In this document: positions 1 through 9,003 of the stretch, piece after piece | Layout: each line of letters starts with the position of its first letter | How positions within the stretch are numbered: position 1 is the stretch's first letter | Program-made: the position numbers and the translations under genes | Origin: Streptomyces sp. BR123 | GTDB lineage: Bacteria; Actinomycetota; Actinomycetes; Streptomycetales; Streptomycetaceae | Direction: 5' to 3' | Assembly (NCBI RefSeq): GCF_013401435.1 | Contig: NZ_JACBGN010000016.1 | Coordinates: forward strand, 1-53,695 | DNA length: 53,695 bases | Notes under the pieces: generated by a model | What the model saw: the letters and a program-made list of their open reading frames with translations, nothing else | Database searches by the model: none | What the model was told of the DNA's origin: nothing

Positions 1-1692
1 GCCTGCGGGGTGGGCGGTGTCGCGGATGTTCCTCAGGCGGTGCAGCAGGCCGCCGGTGCCGAAGTGGTCGTGCAGGAGCCGGTACTCGGCGAAGAGGGCG
101 TCGTAGGCGTCGGCCCGGGAGGCGTCGGGCGTGTAGACGGCAGGCCGTCGGCGGCCCATGGCGGCGGTGGCCGTGCGCACGTCGGTGTGCGCGCCGGCGG
201 CTACGGCGGCGTGGATGGCCGACCCGAGGGCGGGGCCCTGGTCGGACGCGGCGAGGGAGACGGGGCGGCGCAGCACGTCGGAGTAGATCTGCATCAGCAG
301 TTCGTTCTTGGCCAGTCCGCCGGCGACGATGAACTCGTTCACCGGTACGCCGCCCGCCTCAAGGGCCTCCACGATGACGCGGGTGCCGAACGCGGTGGCC
401 TCGAGCAGCGCACGGTAGACGTCCTCGGGGCGGGTCGCGAGGGTGAGACCCACGATGACTCCGGAGAGGTGGTGGTCGACGAGGACCGAACGGTTGCCGT
501 TCAGCCAGTCGAGGGCGACCAGTCCGTGGCCGCCGACCGGCTGTCGGGCGGCTTTCCGGGTCAGCAGGGTGTGCAGGTCCTCGCCGCGGTCGGCGGCCTC
601 GGCGAGGTAGTCCGGCGGGACGCCTTGGTCCAGCACCCAGGCGAAGATGTCGCCGACCGCGCTCTGGCCGGCCTCGTAGCCGTAGGTTCCCTCGACGATC
701 CCACCGTTGACGACACCGCAGATGCCGGGGACATCGGCGAGGACGGGAGCGTTCACGACGTGGCAGGTGGAGGTGCCCATGATGGCGAGCAGTTGACCGT
801 CCTCGACGGCCTGGGCCGCCGCTGCGGTGACATGGGCGTCGACGTTGCCCGCCGCCACGGCGATGCCGGGGCGCAGTCCTGTCCAAGCTGCTGCCTCGGT
901 ACTGAGCGAGCCCACCCGTGAGCCCAGCGCGGAGAGGGGGAATTCGAGGCGGGTACGTGCGAAGTCGGCGAACCGGGGGTTGAGCGCGGCCAGGTACTCC
1001 TCGCTCGGGTAGGCGCCGTCCTGGTGGATTCCCTTGTACCCGGCCGTGCAGGCGTTGCGGGACTCGGTTGCGGTGAGCTGCCACACGATCCAGTCGGCGG
1101 CCTCGATCCACCGCGCGCAGGTTTCGTAGACGAGCGGATCCTCCTCCAGGACCTGGAGGGCCTTCGCGAACTGCCACTCGGCGGAGATCCGGCCGCCGTA
1201 GCGGGCGATCCACTTCTCCCCGCGGGCGTGGGCGAGTTCGTTGATGCGGTCGGCATGCGGCTGGGCCGCGTGGTGCTTCCACAGCTTGGGCCACGCGTGC
1301 GGCCGTCCGGCGAGCTCGGTCTCGGCGAGGGGAGTCCCGTCGGCCAGCGTGGGCAGGACGGTGCACGCGGTGAAGTCTGTGGCGATGCCGATCACCGCGG
1401 CAGGATCGACCCCGGCCGCCGCCACGGCCTCGGGGACGGCGTGACGCAGTACGTCCCGCCAGTCCTGGGGGTGTTGCAGGGCCCAGTCCGGAGGCAGTTG
1501 CGCACCGCCGTGCGGCAGGTGCCGGTCGATGATGCCGTGCCGGTAGGCGTGGACCGCCGCGGCCAGCTCCTGACCGTCGCGAACCCGCACCACCACGGCG
1601 CGGCCCGACAGCGTGCCGAAGTCGACGCCGACCGTGTACTGCTCCGATTCCTCGGAATGCGGGGTGGGCGTGAGGGGATGGGATGACGTCAA
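1..1692 (-). CDS. araB: L-ribulokinase (FGGY family), C-terminus off the window
   Basis: ATP-dependent kinase that phosphorylates L-ribulose to L-ribulose-5-phosphate, the second cytoplasmic step of L-arabinose use. The frame is open from 1692 to the left edge (564 codons), close to the usual full length of about 560-570, so only a few residues are missing. It starts after the tag with YTVGVDFGT (sugar-kinase N-lobe) and has a TDFT stretch, MGTSTCH, and AGGLAKNELLMQ in the second FGGY domain. I chose the TTG at 1690-1692 because GAAAGG lies 7 bases upstream; no ATG or GTG is better placed. It is transcribed away from the transporter operon and has a LacI-type operator in its promoter. araD further right supports arabinose rather than xylulose or glycerol as substrate. 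Confidence 0.9.
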   Translation of the reverse strand, partial: MTSSHPLTPTPHSEESEQYTVGVDFGTLSGRAVVVRVRDGQELAAAVHAYRHGIIDRHLPHGGAQLPPDWALQHPQDWRDVLRHAVPEAVAAAGVDPAAVIGIATDFTACTVLPTLADGTPLAETELAGRPHAWPKLWKHHAAQPHADRINELAHARGEKWIARYGGRISAEWQFAKALQVLEEDPLVYETCARWIEAADWIVWQLTATESRNACTAGYKGIHQDGAYPSEEYLAALNPRFADFARTRLEFPLSALGSRVGSLSTEAAAWTGLRPGIAVAAGNVDAHVTAAAAQAVEDGQLLAIMGTSTCHVVNAPVLADVPGICGVVNGGIVEGTYGYEAGQSAVGDIFAWVLDQGVPPDYLAEAADRGEDLHTLLTRKAARQPVGGHGLVALDWLNGNRSVLVDHHLSGVIVGLTLATRPEDVYRALLEATAFGTRVIVEALEAGGVPVNEFIVAGGLAKNELLMQIYSDVLRRPVSLAASDQGPALGSAIHAAVAAGAHTDVRTATAAMGRRRPAVYTPDASRADAYDALFAEYRLLHDHFGTGGLLHRLRNIRDTAHPAG

Positions 1693-1785
1693 CAGAGTGC
1701 CTTTCGAAGGAGCCGTGGGGGCGGCAGGCGGCCCGGCAGGCGGAGTGCCGCCCGAAACCTGACGGTCGGTCGAGTGGTCCCACGC

Positions 1786-1815
1786 AGTGTGAGCGCTAAC
1801 AATGTCGAGAGGCAA
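1786..1815 (-). promoter_or_regulatory. araB promoter with LacI-type operator (site 1)
   Basis: On the minus strand, TTGCCT (1810-1815), an 18-base spacer and CACACT (1786-1791) make a plausible promoter. The palindrome TGTGAGC-GCTAACA (1788-1801, one mismatch) fills the spacer and -10. The same arrangement recurs at 2018-2047 and 8833-8862. Promoter boxes are inferred. Confidence 0.7.
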
Positions 1816-2017
1816 GAGGTGTGTGCGGGTCATGTGCGAGCTCCATCGGCGCAGCGGCCTCCGTATACGTCGGGCGGTCCGAGCGGATCTGCCGTCGACG
1901 CGACGCGCGTTGAGGCTTCATCGCGCTCGTGCCGCCGGGGCGAGGGCGTTGGCAAAGAGAAGTCCGCCTCGTTGCCGCAGCCGATGCAGTAACGGACAGG
2001 TAACGCGCGCAAGGGGG

Positions 2018-2047
2018 TTGAGAACGTGGCTTGTTAGCGCTCACAAT
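2018..2047 (+). promoter_or_regulatory. Transporter operon promoter with LacI-type operator (site 2)
   Basis: TTGAGA (2018-2023), an 18-base spacer and CACAAT (2042-2047). The operator TTGTTAGC-GCTCACAA (2031-2046, one mismatch between arms) overlaps spacer and -10, so a bound LacI protein should block RNA polymerase. The 5' untranslated region to the ATG at 2217 would be about 160 bases. Confidence 0.7.
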
Positions 2048-2070
2048 GCGACAGCGCTCAACTTGATCTC

Positions 2071-2102
2071 CGACTGCCGACTGCCGGCTGCCGGCTGCCG
2101 GC
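2071..2102. repeat. Short 7-bp tandem repeat
   Basis: Four imperfect copies of a CTGCCGA/CTGCCGG unit sit in the untranslated leader of the transporter operon, between the operator and the ribosome binding site. It could arise by replication slippage; no coding role is seen. Confidence 0.6.
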
Positions 2103-2216
2103 CCCGACGCCGGCCGCCCCGGCCGTCGAGCAGAGGCACTCCTGGGGCTCCTGGTGGGCAAAGCCCGGCCCCGACCGCGCGGTGCCTCTTCCGTGCACCC
2201 TGAAAGGACACTCGAC

Positions 2217-3215
2217 ATGGCTCGCAGAGCAGCTCTCGTCCTCACCGCCGCCCTTCTCGTCTCCTCGGCGTTGACCGCCTGCTCGACCGAGGGTCCCGCC
2301 TCCGGCTCCTCCTCGGGAGCCAAGGCGGGATCCGGCAAGACGATCACGCTCGGCTTCGCCCAGGTCGGCGCCGAGAGCGGTTGGCGCACCGCCAACACCA
2401 AGTCCGTCCAGGAGGCGGCGAAGAAGGCCGGAATCACCCTCAAGTTCTCCGACGCGCAGCAGAAGCAGGAGAACCAGATCAAGGCGATCCGCACCTTCAT
2501 CCAGCAGAAGGTCGACGTCATCGCCTTCTCACCGGTCGTGGAGTCCGGCTGGGACACAGTGCTGAAGGAGGCCAAGGACGCAGGCATCCCGGTCATCCTC
2601 ACCGACCGTGCCGTGGACACCAAGGACACCTCCCTCTACAAGACCTTCCTGGGCTCGGACTTCGTCAAGGAGGGAAAGTCCGCGGGCGAGTGGCTGACCG
2701 GCGCATACGCGAACGAGCAGGGCCCGGTCAACATCGTCGAGCTCCAGGGCACCACGGGCTCCGCACCCGCCAACGACCGCAAGGCCGGCTTCGCCGACGT
2801 CATCCGCGCCGACAACAAGTTCAGGATCGTTGCCTCGCAGTCGGGCGACTTCACCCGCGCCAAGGGCAAGGAAGTCATGCAGGCGTTCCTGAAGTCCCAG
2901 AAGGACATCGACGTCCTCTACGCCCACAACGACGACATGGCCCTCGGGGCCATCCAGGCCATCGAGGAGTCCGGCAAGAAGCCCGGGACGGACATCAAGG
3001 TGATCTCGGTGGACGGGATCAAGGACGCCTTCGTCGCGATGACCGAGGGCAAGATCAACGTCGTGGTGGAGTGCAACCCGCTGCTCGGTGACCAGCTGAT
3101 GGAGCTGGCCAAGAAGGTCGTGGCAGGGGAGAACGTGCCGGCTCGTGTCGAGACCGAGGAGGGTGTCTTCCCGCAGGACAAGGCCGCAGCCGCCCTGCCG
3201 TCCCGGAACTACTGA
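2217..3215 (+). CDS. Sugar ABC transporter substrate-binding lipoprotein, YtfQ-like
   Basis: Periplasmic-binding-protein type 1 (family CUT2) protein that captures sugar outside the cell and delivers it to the ATPase and permeases encoded just downstream. 332 residues. It has a lipoprotein signal peptide with lipobox LTAC (Cys22), then a Ser/Gly linker, then GFAQVGAESGWR, QQKQENQIKA, VVELQGT, SQSGDFTRAKGKEVM and YAHNDDMALGAIQA. These match the E. coli galactofuranose binder YtfQ more than AraF or XylF. The ATG at 2217 has GAAAGGA 8 bases upstream; longer in-frame starts would bury the signal peptide. Because araB and araD flank the operon, the substrate is probably arabinose, perhaps the furanose form; that is inference. 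Confidence 0.9.
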   Translation: MARRAALVLTAALLVSSALTACSTEGPASGSSSGAKAGSGKTITLGFAQVGAESGWRTANTKSVQEAAKKAGITLKFSDAQQKQENQIKAIRTFIQQKVDVIAFSPVVESGWDTVLKEAKDAGIPVILTDRAVDTKDTSLYKTFLGSDFVKEGKSAGEWLTGAYANEQGPVNIVELQGTTGSAPANDRKAGFADVIRADNKFRIVASQSGDFTRAKGKEVMQAFLKSQKDIDVLYAHNDDMALGAIQAIEESGKKPGTDIKVISVDGIKDAFVAMTEGKINVVVECNPLLGDQLMELAKKVVAGENVPARVETEEGVFPQDKAAAALPSRNY

Positions 3216-3308
3216 AGCAGCACGTTCCGGTGCCGGAGGAGGCCCGGCCCCGGCGCCTCCTTCACCGTCCGGAACCCGCTCCACCACCCCCCCACGAGAG
3301 GAGGGCGG

Positions 3309-4874
3309 ATGGCATCCCCGTCCACCCCGCGGCCCACGGACGCCGGCGGCCCGCGGCCGCGGCCGGTCCTGGAAGCCCAGGACATCCGCAAGCAGTTCGC
3401 GGGCGTGCTCGCCCTCGACGGAGTCGCCCTGCGGCTCTTCCCCGGTGAGGTGCACGCCCTGATGGGCGAGAACGGCGCCGGGAAGTCCACCTTGATCAAG
3501 GTGCTCACCGGTGTCCACCCCGCCGACGGCGGCACCATCCTCGTCGACGGCCGGCCTCACACGTTCGCAGACCCCCTCCAGGCGCAGCGGGCCGGAATCA
3601 GCACCGTCTACCAGGAGGTCAATCTCTGCCCGAACATCTCGGTCGCCGAGAACATCCTCATCGGGCGCGAACCGCGCCGGTTCGGTCTCATCCACTGGTC
3701 CGCGATGCGGCAGCGGGCGGCAGCGCTGCTGACGGACCTGGACCTGGACCTGGACGTCACCGGTCTGCTCGGTTCGCACTCCCTGGCCGTGCAGCAACTG
3801 GTCGCCATCGTCCGGGCGGTGGACGTCTCGGCGAAGGTGCTGGTGCTGGACGAACCCACCTCCAGCCTGGATCGCGAGGAGGTGGCCCAGCTCTTCACCC
3901 TGGTGCGGCGTCTGCGTGACCGCGGTGCGGCCATCCTGTTCGTCACGCACTTCCTCGACCAGGTATTCGATCTCTGCGACCGCGTCACCATCCTGCGCAA
4001 CGGCCGCCTGGAAGGCGAGTACCCCATCGGCGAACTCACTCCGGTGACGCTGGTACAGCGCATGATCGGCGGAGAACTGGCCACCCTCGACCAATTGTCC
4101 GTCCGTGCCCACGAGGAAGCGGCCGAACGGGCGACCAGCGAGCCGTTCCTCCAGGCTCGACAGCTGACCCGCACGGGCTCGATCGAACCGTACGACCTCG
4201 ACATCCATGCCGGTGAGGTCATCGGACTGGCCGGCCTCCTGGGCTCAGGCCGCACCGAAGTGGCGCGCCTCCTGTTCGGCGCGGACAGCGCGGACGCCGG
4301 AGAAGTGAGCATCGAGGGCAGAAAGGTACTCCTGCGCACCCCTCGCCATGCCATCGCCCGGGGCATCGCGTTCTGCTCCGAGAACCGCAAGTCCGAGGGG
4401 CTGGTGGGCGAGCTCACGGTCCGCGAGAACATCATCCTCGCTCTGCAGGCCGCCCGCGGCTGGACCAGGCCGCTGACCCGTGCGAGACAGGACGAACTGG
4501 CACGGCACTGGATCGATGCCCTGGACATCCGCCCCGCCGACCCCGAAGCGGAGGTACGCCACCTCAGCGGAGGCAACCAGCAGAAGGTCCTCCTCGCGCG
4601 TTGGCTGCTGACCGCGCCCCGGCTCCTGATCCTCGACGAACCCACCCGGGGCATCGACATCGGGGCCAAGGCGGAGATCCAGAAACTCGTGGCCCGCCTG
4701 GCGAGGGAAGGCACCGCCGTGCTGTTCATCTCGGCGGAACTCGAAGAGGTCCTGCGCCTGAGTCACCACATCGCCGTGCTCCGCGACCACCGCATGGTGG
4801 CCACCCTCACGAACGACGGCAGCGTCACGCCCGAACGCATACTCACCACCATCGCCACCGGAGCGGACCCATGA
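3309..4874 (+). CDS. Sugar ABC transporter ATPase, two nucleotide-binding domains (YtfR/AraG type)
   Basis: Cytoplasmic ATPase of a CUT2 importer, 521 residues with two fused ABC domains. Domain 1 has Walker A GENGAGKSTLIK, a degenerate signature (HSLAVQQLV) and Walker B VLVLDEPTSSLD. Domain 2 has a diverged P-loop (GLLGSGRTEVARLL), a canonical LSGGNQQKVLLARWL signature and LLILDEPTRGID. One normal and one degenerate site are usual for the family. The ATG at 3309 follows GAGAGGAGG. It is preceded by the binding protein (93-base gap) and its stop overlaps the start of the first permease by four bases. Confidence 0.93.
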   Translation: MASPSTPRPTDAGGPRPRPVLEAQDIRKQFAGVLALDGVALRLFPGEVHALMGENGAGKSTLIKVLTGVHPADGGTILVDGRPHTFADPLQAQRAGISTVYQEVNLCPNISVAENILIGREPRRFGLIHWSAMRQRAAALLTDLDLDLDVTGLLGSHSLAVQQLVAIVRAVDVSAKVLVLDEPTSSLDREEVAQLFTLVRRLRDRGAAILFVTHFLDQVFDLCDRVTILRNGRLEGEYPIGELTPVTLVQRMIGGELATLDQLSVRAHEEAAERATSEPFLQARQLTRTGSIEPYDLDIHAGEVIGLAGLLGSGRTEVARLLFGADSADAGEVSIEGRKVLLRTPRHAIARGIAFCSENRKSEGLVGELTVRENIILALQAARGWTRPLTRARQDELARHWIDALDIRPADPEAEVRHLSGGNQQKVLLARWLLTAPRLLILDEPTRGIDIGAKAEIQKLVARLAREGTAVLFISAELEEVLRLSHHIAVLRDHRMVATLTNDGSVTPERILTTIATGADP

Positions 4875-5971
4875 CCCACCGGCCTGCCAAGCCCCAGGCG
4901 ATCGGCGGAGTCGGGAGACGACTGGCCGGCCACCGCCTGCTGTGGCCCGCGCTCATCCTGCTCGCGCTGCTCCTCGGCAACCTCGCGTTCCACCACGACT
5001 TCTTCTCCGTCCGCATACGGGACGGCCACCTCTACGGCAGCCTCGTCGACATCCTCCAATTCGGGGCGCCCCTCACCCTCGTGGCGCTCGGCATGACCCT
5101 CGTCATCGCCACCCGCGGCATCGACCTCTCGGTGGGTTCCACCGTCGCCATCGCCGGAGCCCTCGCCTGTGGGCACATCTCCACCGCCCCACATCCCGGC
5201 AGCGTCGCCACCATGCTCACGGCCATCGCCCTCGCGCTCGGCGTGGCCCTCGTGCTGGGCCTCGCCAACGGCTTCCTGGTGTCCGGGCTGGGAGTGCAGC
5301 CCATCGTGGCCACCTTGATCCTCATGGTCGCGGGCCGCGGCGTCGCCCAGCTGATCACCGACGGACAGATCATCACGGTGACCAGCGCCCCCTACAAGAT
5401 GATCGGGGGCGGCTACTGGCTGACCTTCCCGTTCGCCGTCCTCCTGGCCACCGCCCTCGTCGCGCTCACCGCCTTCATCACCCGTCGCAGCGCACTCGGC
5501 ATGCTGATCGAGTCCGTGGGCGGCAACCCAGCCGCCAGCCGCCTGGTCGGCATCCGCGCCGGTGGTCTGCTCGCCCTGGTCTACGTCTTCAGCGCGCTGT
5601 GCGCCGCCGTCGCCGGGCTGATGATCAGCTCCAACGTCTCCAGCGCCGACGGCAACAACGCCGGCCTGTGGATCGAACTCGACGCGATCCTCGCCGTCGT
5701 CGTCGGCGGCACCGCCCTGACCGGGGGACGCTTCTCCCTCGGCGGCACCGTCCTGGGCGCCCTGATCATCCAGACCCTGTCCACCACCGTCTACACCCTC
5801 GGCGTCCCACCCGAGACCACCCTCGTCTTCAAGGCCGTCGTCGTCATCGTCGTCTGCCTCGTCCAGTCCCCGGTCTTCCGGGCCAAGGTCCTGCGCCGCC
5901 GCAGGACGACCACTCCCCGATCCCACACCACGGCGGGTGCCGCCCCGCAGCAGCAGGAGGTACGCGCATGA
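4871..5971 (+). CDS. Sugar ABC transporter permease (YtfT-like)
   Basis: Inner-membrane subunit of a CUT2 importer (BPD_transp_2 family), 366 residues with about eight to ten hydrophobic segments. Family motifs include GMTLVIATRGIDLSVGS near residue 80 and GTALTGGRFSLGGTVLGA near residue 285. The start ATG overlaps the ATPase stop (ATGA), which implies translational coupling, and its own stop overlaps the next permease in the same way. The basic C-terminal tail (residues about 340-366) is rich in Arg and Thr. It likely forms a heterodimer with the product of 5968-6990. Confidence 0.92.
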   Translation: MTHRPAKPQAIGGVGRRLAGHRLLWPALILLALLLGNLAFHHDFFSVRIRDGHLYGSLVDILQFGAPLTLVALGMTLVIATRGIDLSVGSTVAIAGALACGHISTAPHPGSVATMLTAIALALGVALVLGLANGFLVSGLGVQPIVATLILMVAGRGVAQLITDGQIITVTSAPYKMIGGGYWLTFPFAVLLATALVALTAFITRRSALGMLIESVGGNPAASRLVGIRAGGLLALVYVFSALCAAVAGLMISSNVSSADGNNAGLWIELDAILAVVVGGTALTGGRFSLGGTVLGALIIQTLSTTVYTLGVPPETTLVFKAVVVIVVCLVQSPVFRAKVLRRRRTTTPRSHTTAGAAPQQQEVRA

Positions 5972-6990
5972 GTACCGGCATCGCGAGCGCCGCCGCGCAA
6001 CTCACCCGCCCCCTCGCGACCGTGTCCCCACGCACCCGCACCCGTATCCCGTTGATCGTCACGGCCGTCCTGCTGGTCGTCATGTTCAGCGTCGGATCGG
6101 TGCGCTACGAGGGCTTCCTGTCCGCGCAAGTCGTGTTGAACCTGCTGATCGACAACGGATTCCTCCTGGTCGTCGCGGTCGGGGCGACTTTCGTCATCCT
6201 CACCGGCGGCATCGATCTGTCCGTCGGCTCCATGGTGGCCCTGTCGACCACGCTCACCGCCTGGCTGGTCGAGTCGCACGGTTGGCCCCTGGCCACCGTC
6301 ATTCCACTGGTCCTGCTGGTCGGCGCCGCGAGCGGGACGTTCATGGGCTGGATCATCCACACCTTCGAGATCCAGCCGTTCATCGTCACCTTGGCCGGCA
6401 TGTTCCTCGCCCGCGGGCTCTGCTACACGATCAGCACCGAATCCATCACGATCAGCGACCCCACCACGGCGGGAATCGCGCAGACCCGGCTGTACGGCCC
6501 GGGGGGACTGTTCGTCTCGATCCCGGTGGTCATCGCCCTGGCCGTGCTGGTGATCGCCTTCGTCGTACTGCACCACACGGGCTTCGGCCGCAACGTGTAC
6601 GCACTGGGCGGCAATGAGTCCTCCGCACGCCTGATGGGTCTTCCGGTGGGCTCCACCAAGATTGCCGTATACGCCGTCAGCGGCCTGTGCTCCGCACTCG
6701 GCGGCCTGCTGCTGACCTTCTACATGCTCTCCGGCTACGCCCTCCATGCCATGGGCATGGAACTGGACGCGATCGCCGCCACCGTGATCGGCGGCACGCT
6801 GCTGACCGGAGGCTCCGGCTTCGTGCTGGGCACCGCCCTCGGCGTGCTCGTCCTCGCCATGATCCAGACGGTCGTCAACTTCCAGGGCACGCTCAGCTCC
6901 TGGTGGACCCGGATCGTCATCGGTGCCCTTCTGCTCGTCTTCATCGTGCTGCAACGCCTGATGAGCGGACGCCGCCCTGCCGCCGACTGA
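5968..6990 (+). CDS. Sugar ABC transporter permease (YjfF-like)
   Basis: Second membrane subunit of the importer, 340 residues of the same family as its upstream neighbour. It shows GATFVILTGGIDLSVGS, then IQPFIVTLAGMFLARGL and GGTLLTGGSGFVLGT, and ends with a short basic tail. The ATGA overlap at 5968-5971 makes it the last gene of the four-gene transporter operon. The separate YtfT- and YjfF-type permeases reinforce the YtfQRT-YjfF assignment over the single-permease AraFGH or XylFGH systems. Confidence 0.92.
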   Translation: MSTGIASAAAQLTRPLATVSPRTRTRIPLIVTAVLLVVMFSVGSVRYEGFLSAQVVLNLLIDNGFLLVVAVGATFVILTGGIDLSVGSMVALSTTLTAWLVESHGWPLATVIPLVLLVGAASGTFMGWIIHTFEIQPFIVTLAGMFLARGLCYTISTESITISDPTTAGIAQTRLYGPGGLFVSIPVVIALAVLVIAFVVLHHTGFGRNVYALGGNESSARLMGLPVGSTKIAVYAVSGLCSALGGLLLTFYMLSGYALHAMGMELDAIAATVIGGTLLTGGSGFVLGTALGVLVLAMIQTVVNFQGTLSSWWTRIVIGALLLVFIVLQRLMSGRRPAAD

Positions 6991-7607
6991 CTCCCGGATC
7001 GAGAGGTGGCGGTTCGGCTTCCCCGGCGGCCCGTGCGGAGGTACACACGCCCGGCGCCGCCTCCATTCGGTCCTCGGCGGCGCCCGGCGAGCCCGCCTCG
7101 GAAGGCCGCCGTGTCGTACGCTCCCGCATCCGGCCGCCGCAGGGACGTGCGCACCACGGAACCGGGCATCCAGGTCCACTCCGCGCAAGGTACTGGTCCG
7201 CCACGATCCACAGTTTGACCACGGCCACTGCCTGAGAGGGGCGGCGCCGGCCGTATCCGCGGCCGGTACGATCGCCATCTGCTCATCCAGAGACGCGGAG
7301 ATCTCTTCCGCCGACCGCTTCGCCATTTTCCCGGGGCACGCCGGCCCGGCTCGGGCGACGCCGTCGGTCGTTCCGGTGTGTCGGCCGCACGTCTGCCGGG
7401 GCCGCCACACTGCGGCCAGCGCTCCCTCGGCCAACGCCTCCGGATGCGGGCACCTTGGTTCATGCGTCGCCTGCCTGCGCGGAGAGACGTGTCGCAGGGG
7501 CACCGGCCGACGGCTTTCGCGTCCGGAAAAGGGACCTTCCCCGTCCGAAGTGCTGTCGATGCCCGGAGCCCGGCTCCCCACGGGAGGGGCGATTCCTGGC
7601 GGTGGGG
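6991..7607. other. 617-base gap without a convincing gene
   Basis: Lies between the convergent transporter operon and the LacI gene. A minus-strand start at 7326 opens with MAKRSAEEISASLDEQMAIV, but the reading loses protein-like character after about 33 codons; a shifted frame gives AVVKLWIVADQYLARSG. This may be the start of a decayed gene. No family is recognised and no clear terminator is seen. Confidence 0.4.
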
Positions 7608-8684
7608 TCATGCGCTGGGGGGAGAGCTCCTGCGGGCCGTACTGGCGCGCACGATGAGCTCGGGCGCCACCACCAGGTGCGTCGACTCGTCAGTCCGGCC
7701 CTCGATGTGGTCCAGGAGCAGCCCGATGCTGCCGCGGCCGATCGAGGCGAAGTCCTGACGGATTGTCGTCAGCGGGGGCGGGAAGAACTCCGCCTCGGGG
7801 ATGTCGTCGAAGCCGGCGACGGCCACGTCCTCCGGCGTGCGCAGGCCCGCTTCCCGCAAGGCCCGTAGGACACCGAGGGCCATCTGGTCGTTGGCGACGA
7901 ACACCGCAGTGAGGCCCGCTCCCCGCCCTCGTGATGCCCGGACCCGACCCGCGAGCTGCTGGCCGGCCTGGTATCCCGACAGCGGACTCCAGTCGCCGCG
8001 CAGCAGGGGCGGCACCTCGGCGCCCGCCTCTCGTAGCGCGTCCTCCCACCCCTGCGCGCGGGCCTCGCTCTCGAGCCAGTCGGGAGGGCCTGCGACGTGC
8101 CACACGGTGGAGTGGCCCGACGCGAGAAGATGTTCCGTGATCATGCGAGCGCCGAGGTTCTGGTCCAGCGACACCCCGGGCAGGTCCAGGGTGTGGCCGC
8201 CTTCCACGGTGACCACCGGGCACGGTGCTTCCAATGCCGCCAAGGCCCTCACCGCGTCGCGTTGAGGAGTGACGGCGACGATCCCCTCCACGCCCCACCC
8301 GGCGAGGTGCTGCATGGCTTCTGCGAGGGCTGTCTGCGTGGCGGTCCGAAGCGTGACGGCGGACGTCAGATAGCCGCGGTCCCGCGCCGCCTCTTGAACT
8401 CCCGCCACGGTGCTGGCGGGCCCGTGCAGAGTGGTGTTCACCGCGATGACGCCCAGTGTGTGGGTCCGGCGAGTGGCCAGAGCCCGGGCTGCCGAGTTGC
8501 GGCGGTACCCCAGCTGCTCAATGACCTGTGTCACGGCGGCCCGGGTCTTGGCGCTGACGTTCGGGTGGTCGCTGAGCACCCGTGAAACGGTCTGATGGGA
8601 CACACCGGCGACGCGCGCGACGTCCGTCATCGTGGGCGCTCGCGCGACGTCTGGGAGCTGGGTCAACTCTCTTGCTTTCCTCAT
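7608..8684 (-). CDS. LacI-family transcriptional regulator of the arabinose genes
   Basis: DNA-binding repressor, about 358 residues. The N-terminal helix-turn-helix MTDVARVAGVSHQTVSRVLS and hinge helix NSAARALATRRT are followed by a type-1 periplasmic-binding-protein sensor domain with FVANDQMALGVLRAL and VAGFDDIPEAEFFPPPLTT. The ATG at 8684 is preferred because GGGAAGG lies seven bases upstream; a TTG at 8702 has no such site. It lies between the transporter operon and araD. Four copies of a LacI-type palindrome occur here, three in catabolic promoters and one (8769-8782) upstream of this gene, so autoregulation and repression of ara genes are likely. The inducer is presumably arabinose or a derivative. 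Confidence 0.9.
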   Translation of the reverse strand: MRKARELTQLPDVARAPTMTDVARVAGVSHQTVSRVLSDHPNVSAKTRAAVTQVIEQLGYRRNSAARALATRRTHTLGVIAVNTTLHGPASTVAGVQEAARDRGYLTSAVTLRTATQTALAEAMQHLAGWGVEGIVAVTPQRDAVRALAALEAPCPVVTVEGGHTLDLPGVSLDQNLGARMITEHLLASGHSTVWHVAGPPDWLESEARAQGWEDALREAGAEVPPLLRGDWSPLSGYQAGQQLAGRVRASRGRGAGLTAVFVANDQMALGVLRALREAGLRTPEDVAVAGFDDIPEAEFFPPPLTTIRQDFASIGRGSIGLLLDHIEGRTDESTHLVVAPELIVRASTARRSSPPSA

Positions 8685-8768
8685 CGAGCGGCCTTCCCTC
8701 AAGGTACCGAACCAGCCGCGGCCCGCACACAGCTCGGACCAACCGGGAGGTTGTCGACGGAGTATTAG

Positions 8769-8782
8769 TGTTGGCGCTCACA
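8769..8782. promoter_or_regulatory. LacI-type operator upstream of the regulator gene (site 3)
   Basis: TGTTGGC-GCTCACA, a slightly weaker copy of the operator, 85 bases upstream of the LacI start and 64 bases before site 4. It could mediate autorepression, or looping with site 4. No good promoter spacing is seen for araD from this copy. Confidence 0.55.
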
Positions 8783-8832
8783 TTATGCAGCGATGAGCGC
8801 AGGGTACGGGCAGGAATCTTCTTCTCTCCCTC

Positions 8833-8862
8833 TTGAGGTTTGTGCTTGTTAGCGCTCACAAT
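8833..8862 (+). promoter_or_regulatory. araD promoter with LacI-type operator (site 4)
   Basis: TTGAGG (8833-8838), an 18-base spacer and CACAAT (8857-8862). Operator TTGTTAGC-GCTCACAA at 8846-8861 is identical to site 2. The leader to the GTG at 9004 would be about 135 bases. Confidence 0.7.
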
Positions 8863-9003
8863 TCGAGGGGGGCTACGGACGCGGCAGCCACGACGCCTAG
8901 CGCGCCCCCCGATCAGTCCAGTCCACTCGTGCGCGACTGCGGGGCCTGCCGGACGCCGGTCCCCAGAAGCCGCCGCGCATGTCGGAGAGACGGTGAGAGC
9001 GTA

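Noticed and set aside
2529..4208. 559-codon minus-strand frame over the transporter genes
   Set aside because: Antisense shadow of the binding protein and ATPase, both of which are unambiguous.
5791..7611. Very long open frame on the minus strand across the permease genes
   Set aside because: It mirrors the plus-strand permeases, which carry clear family motifs; its own translation is Asp/Gly/His-rich and unlike protein, as expected for antisense of high-GC coding DNA.
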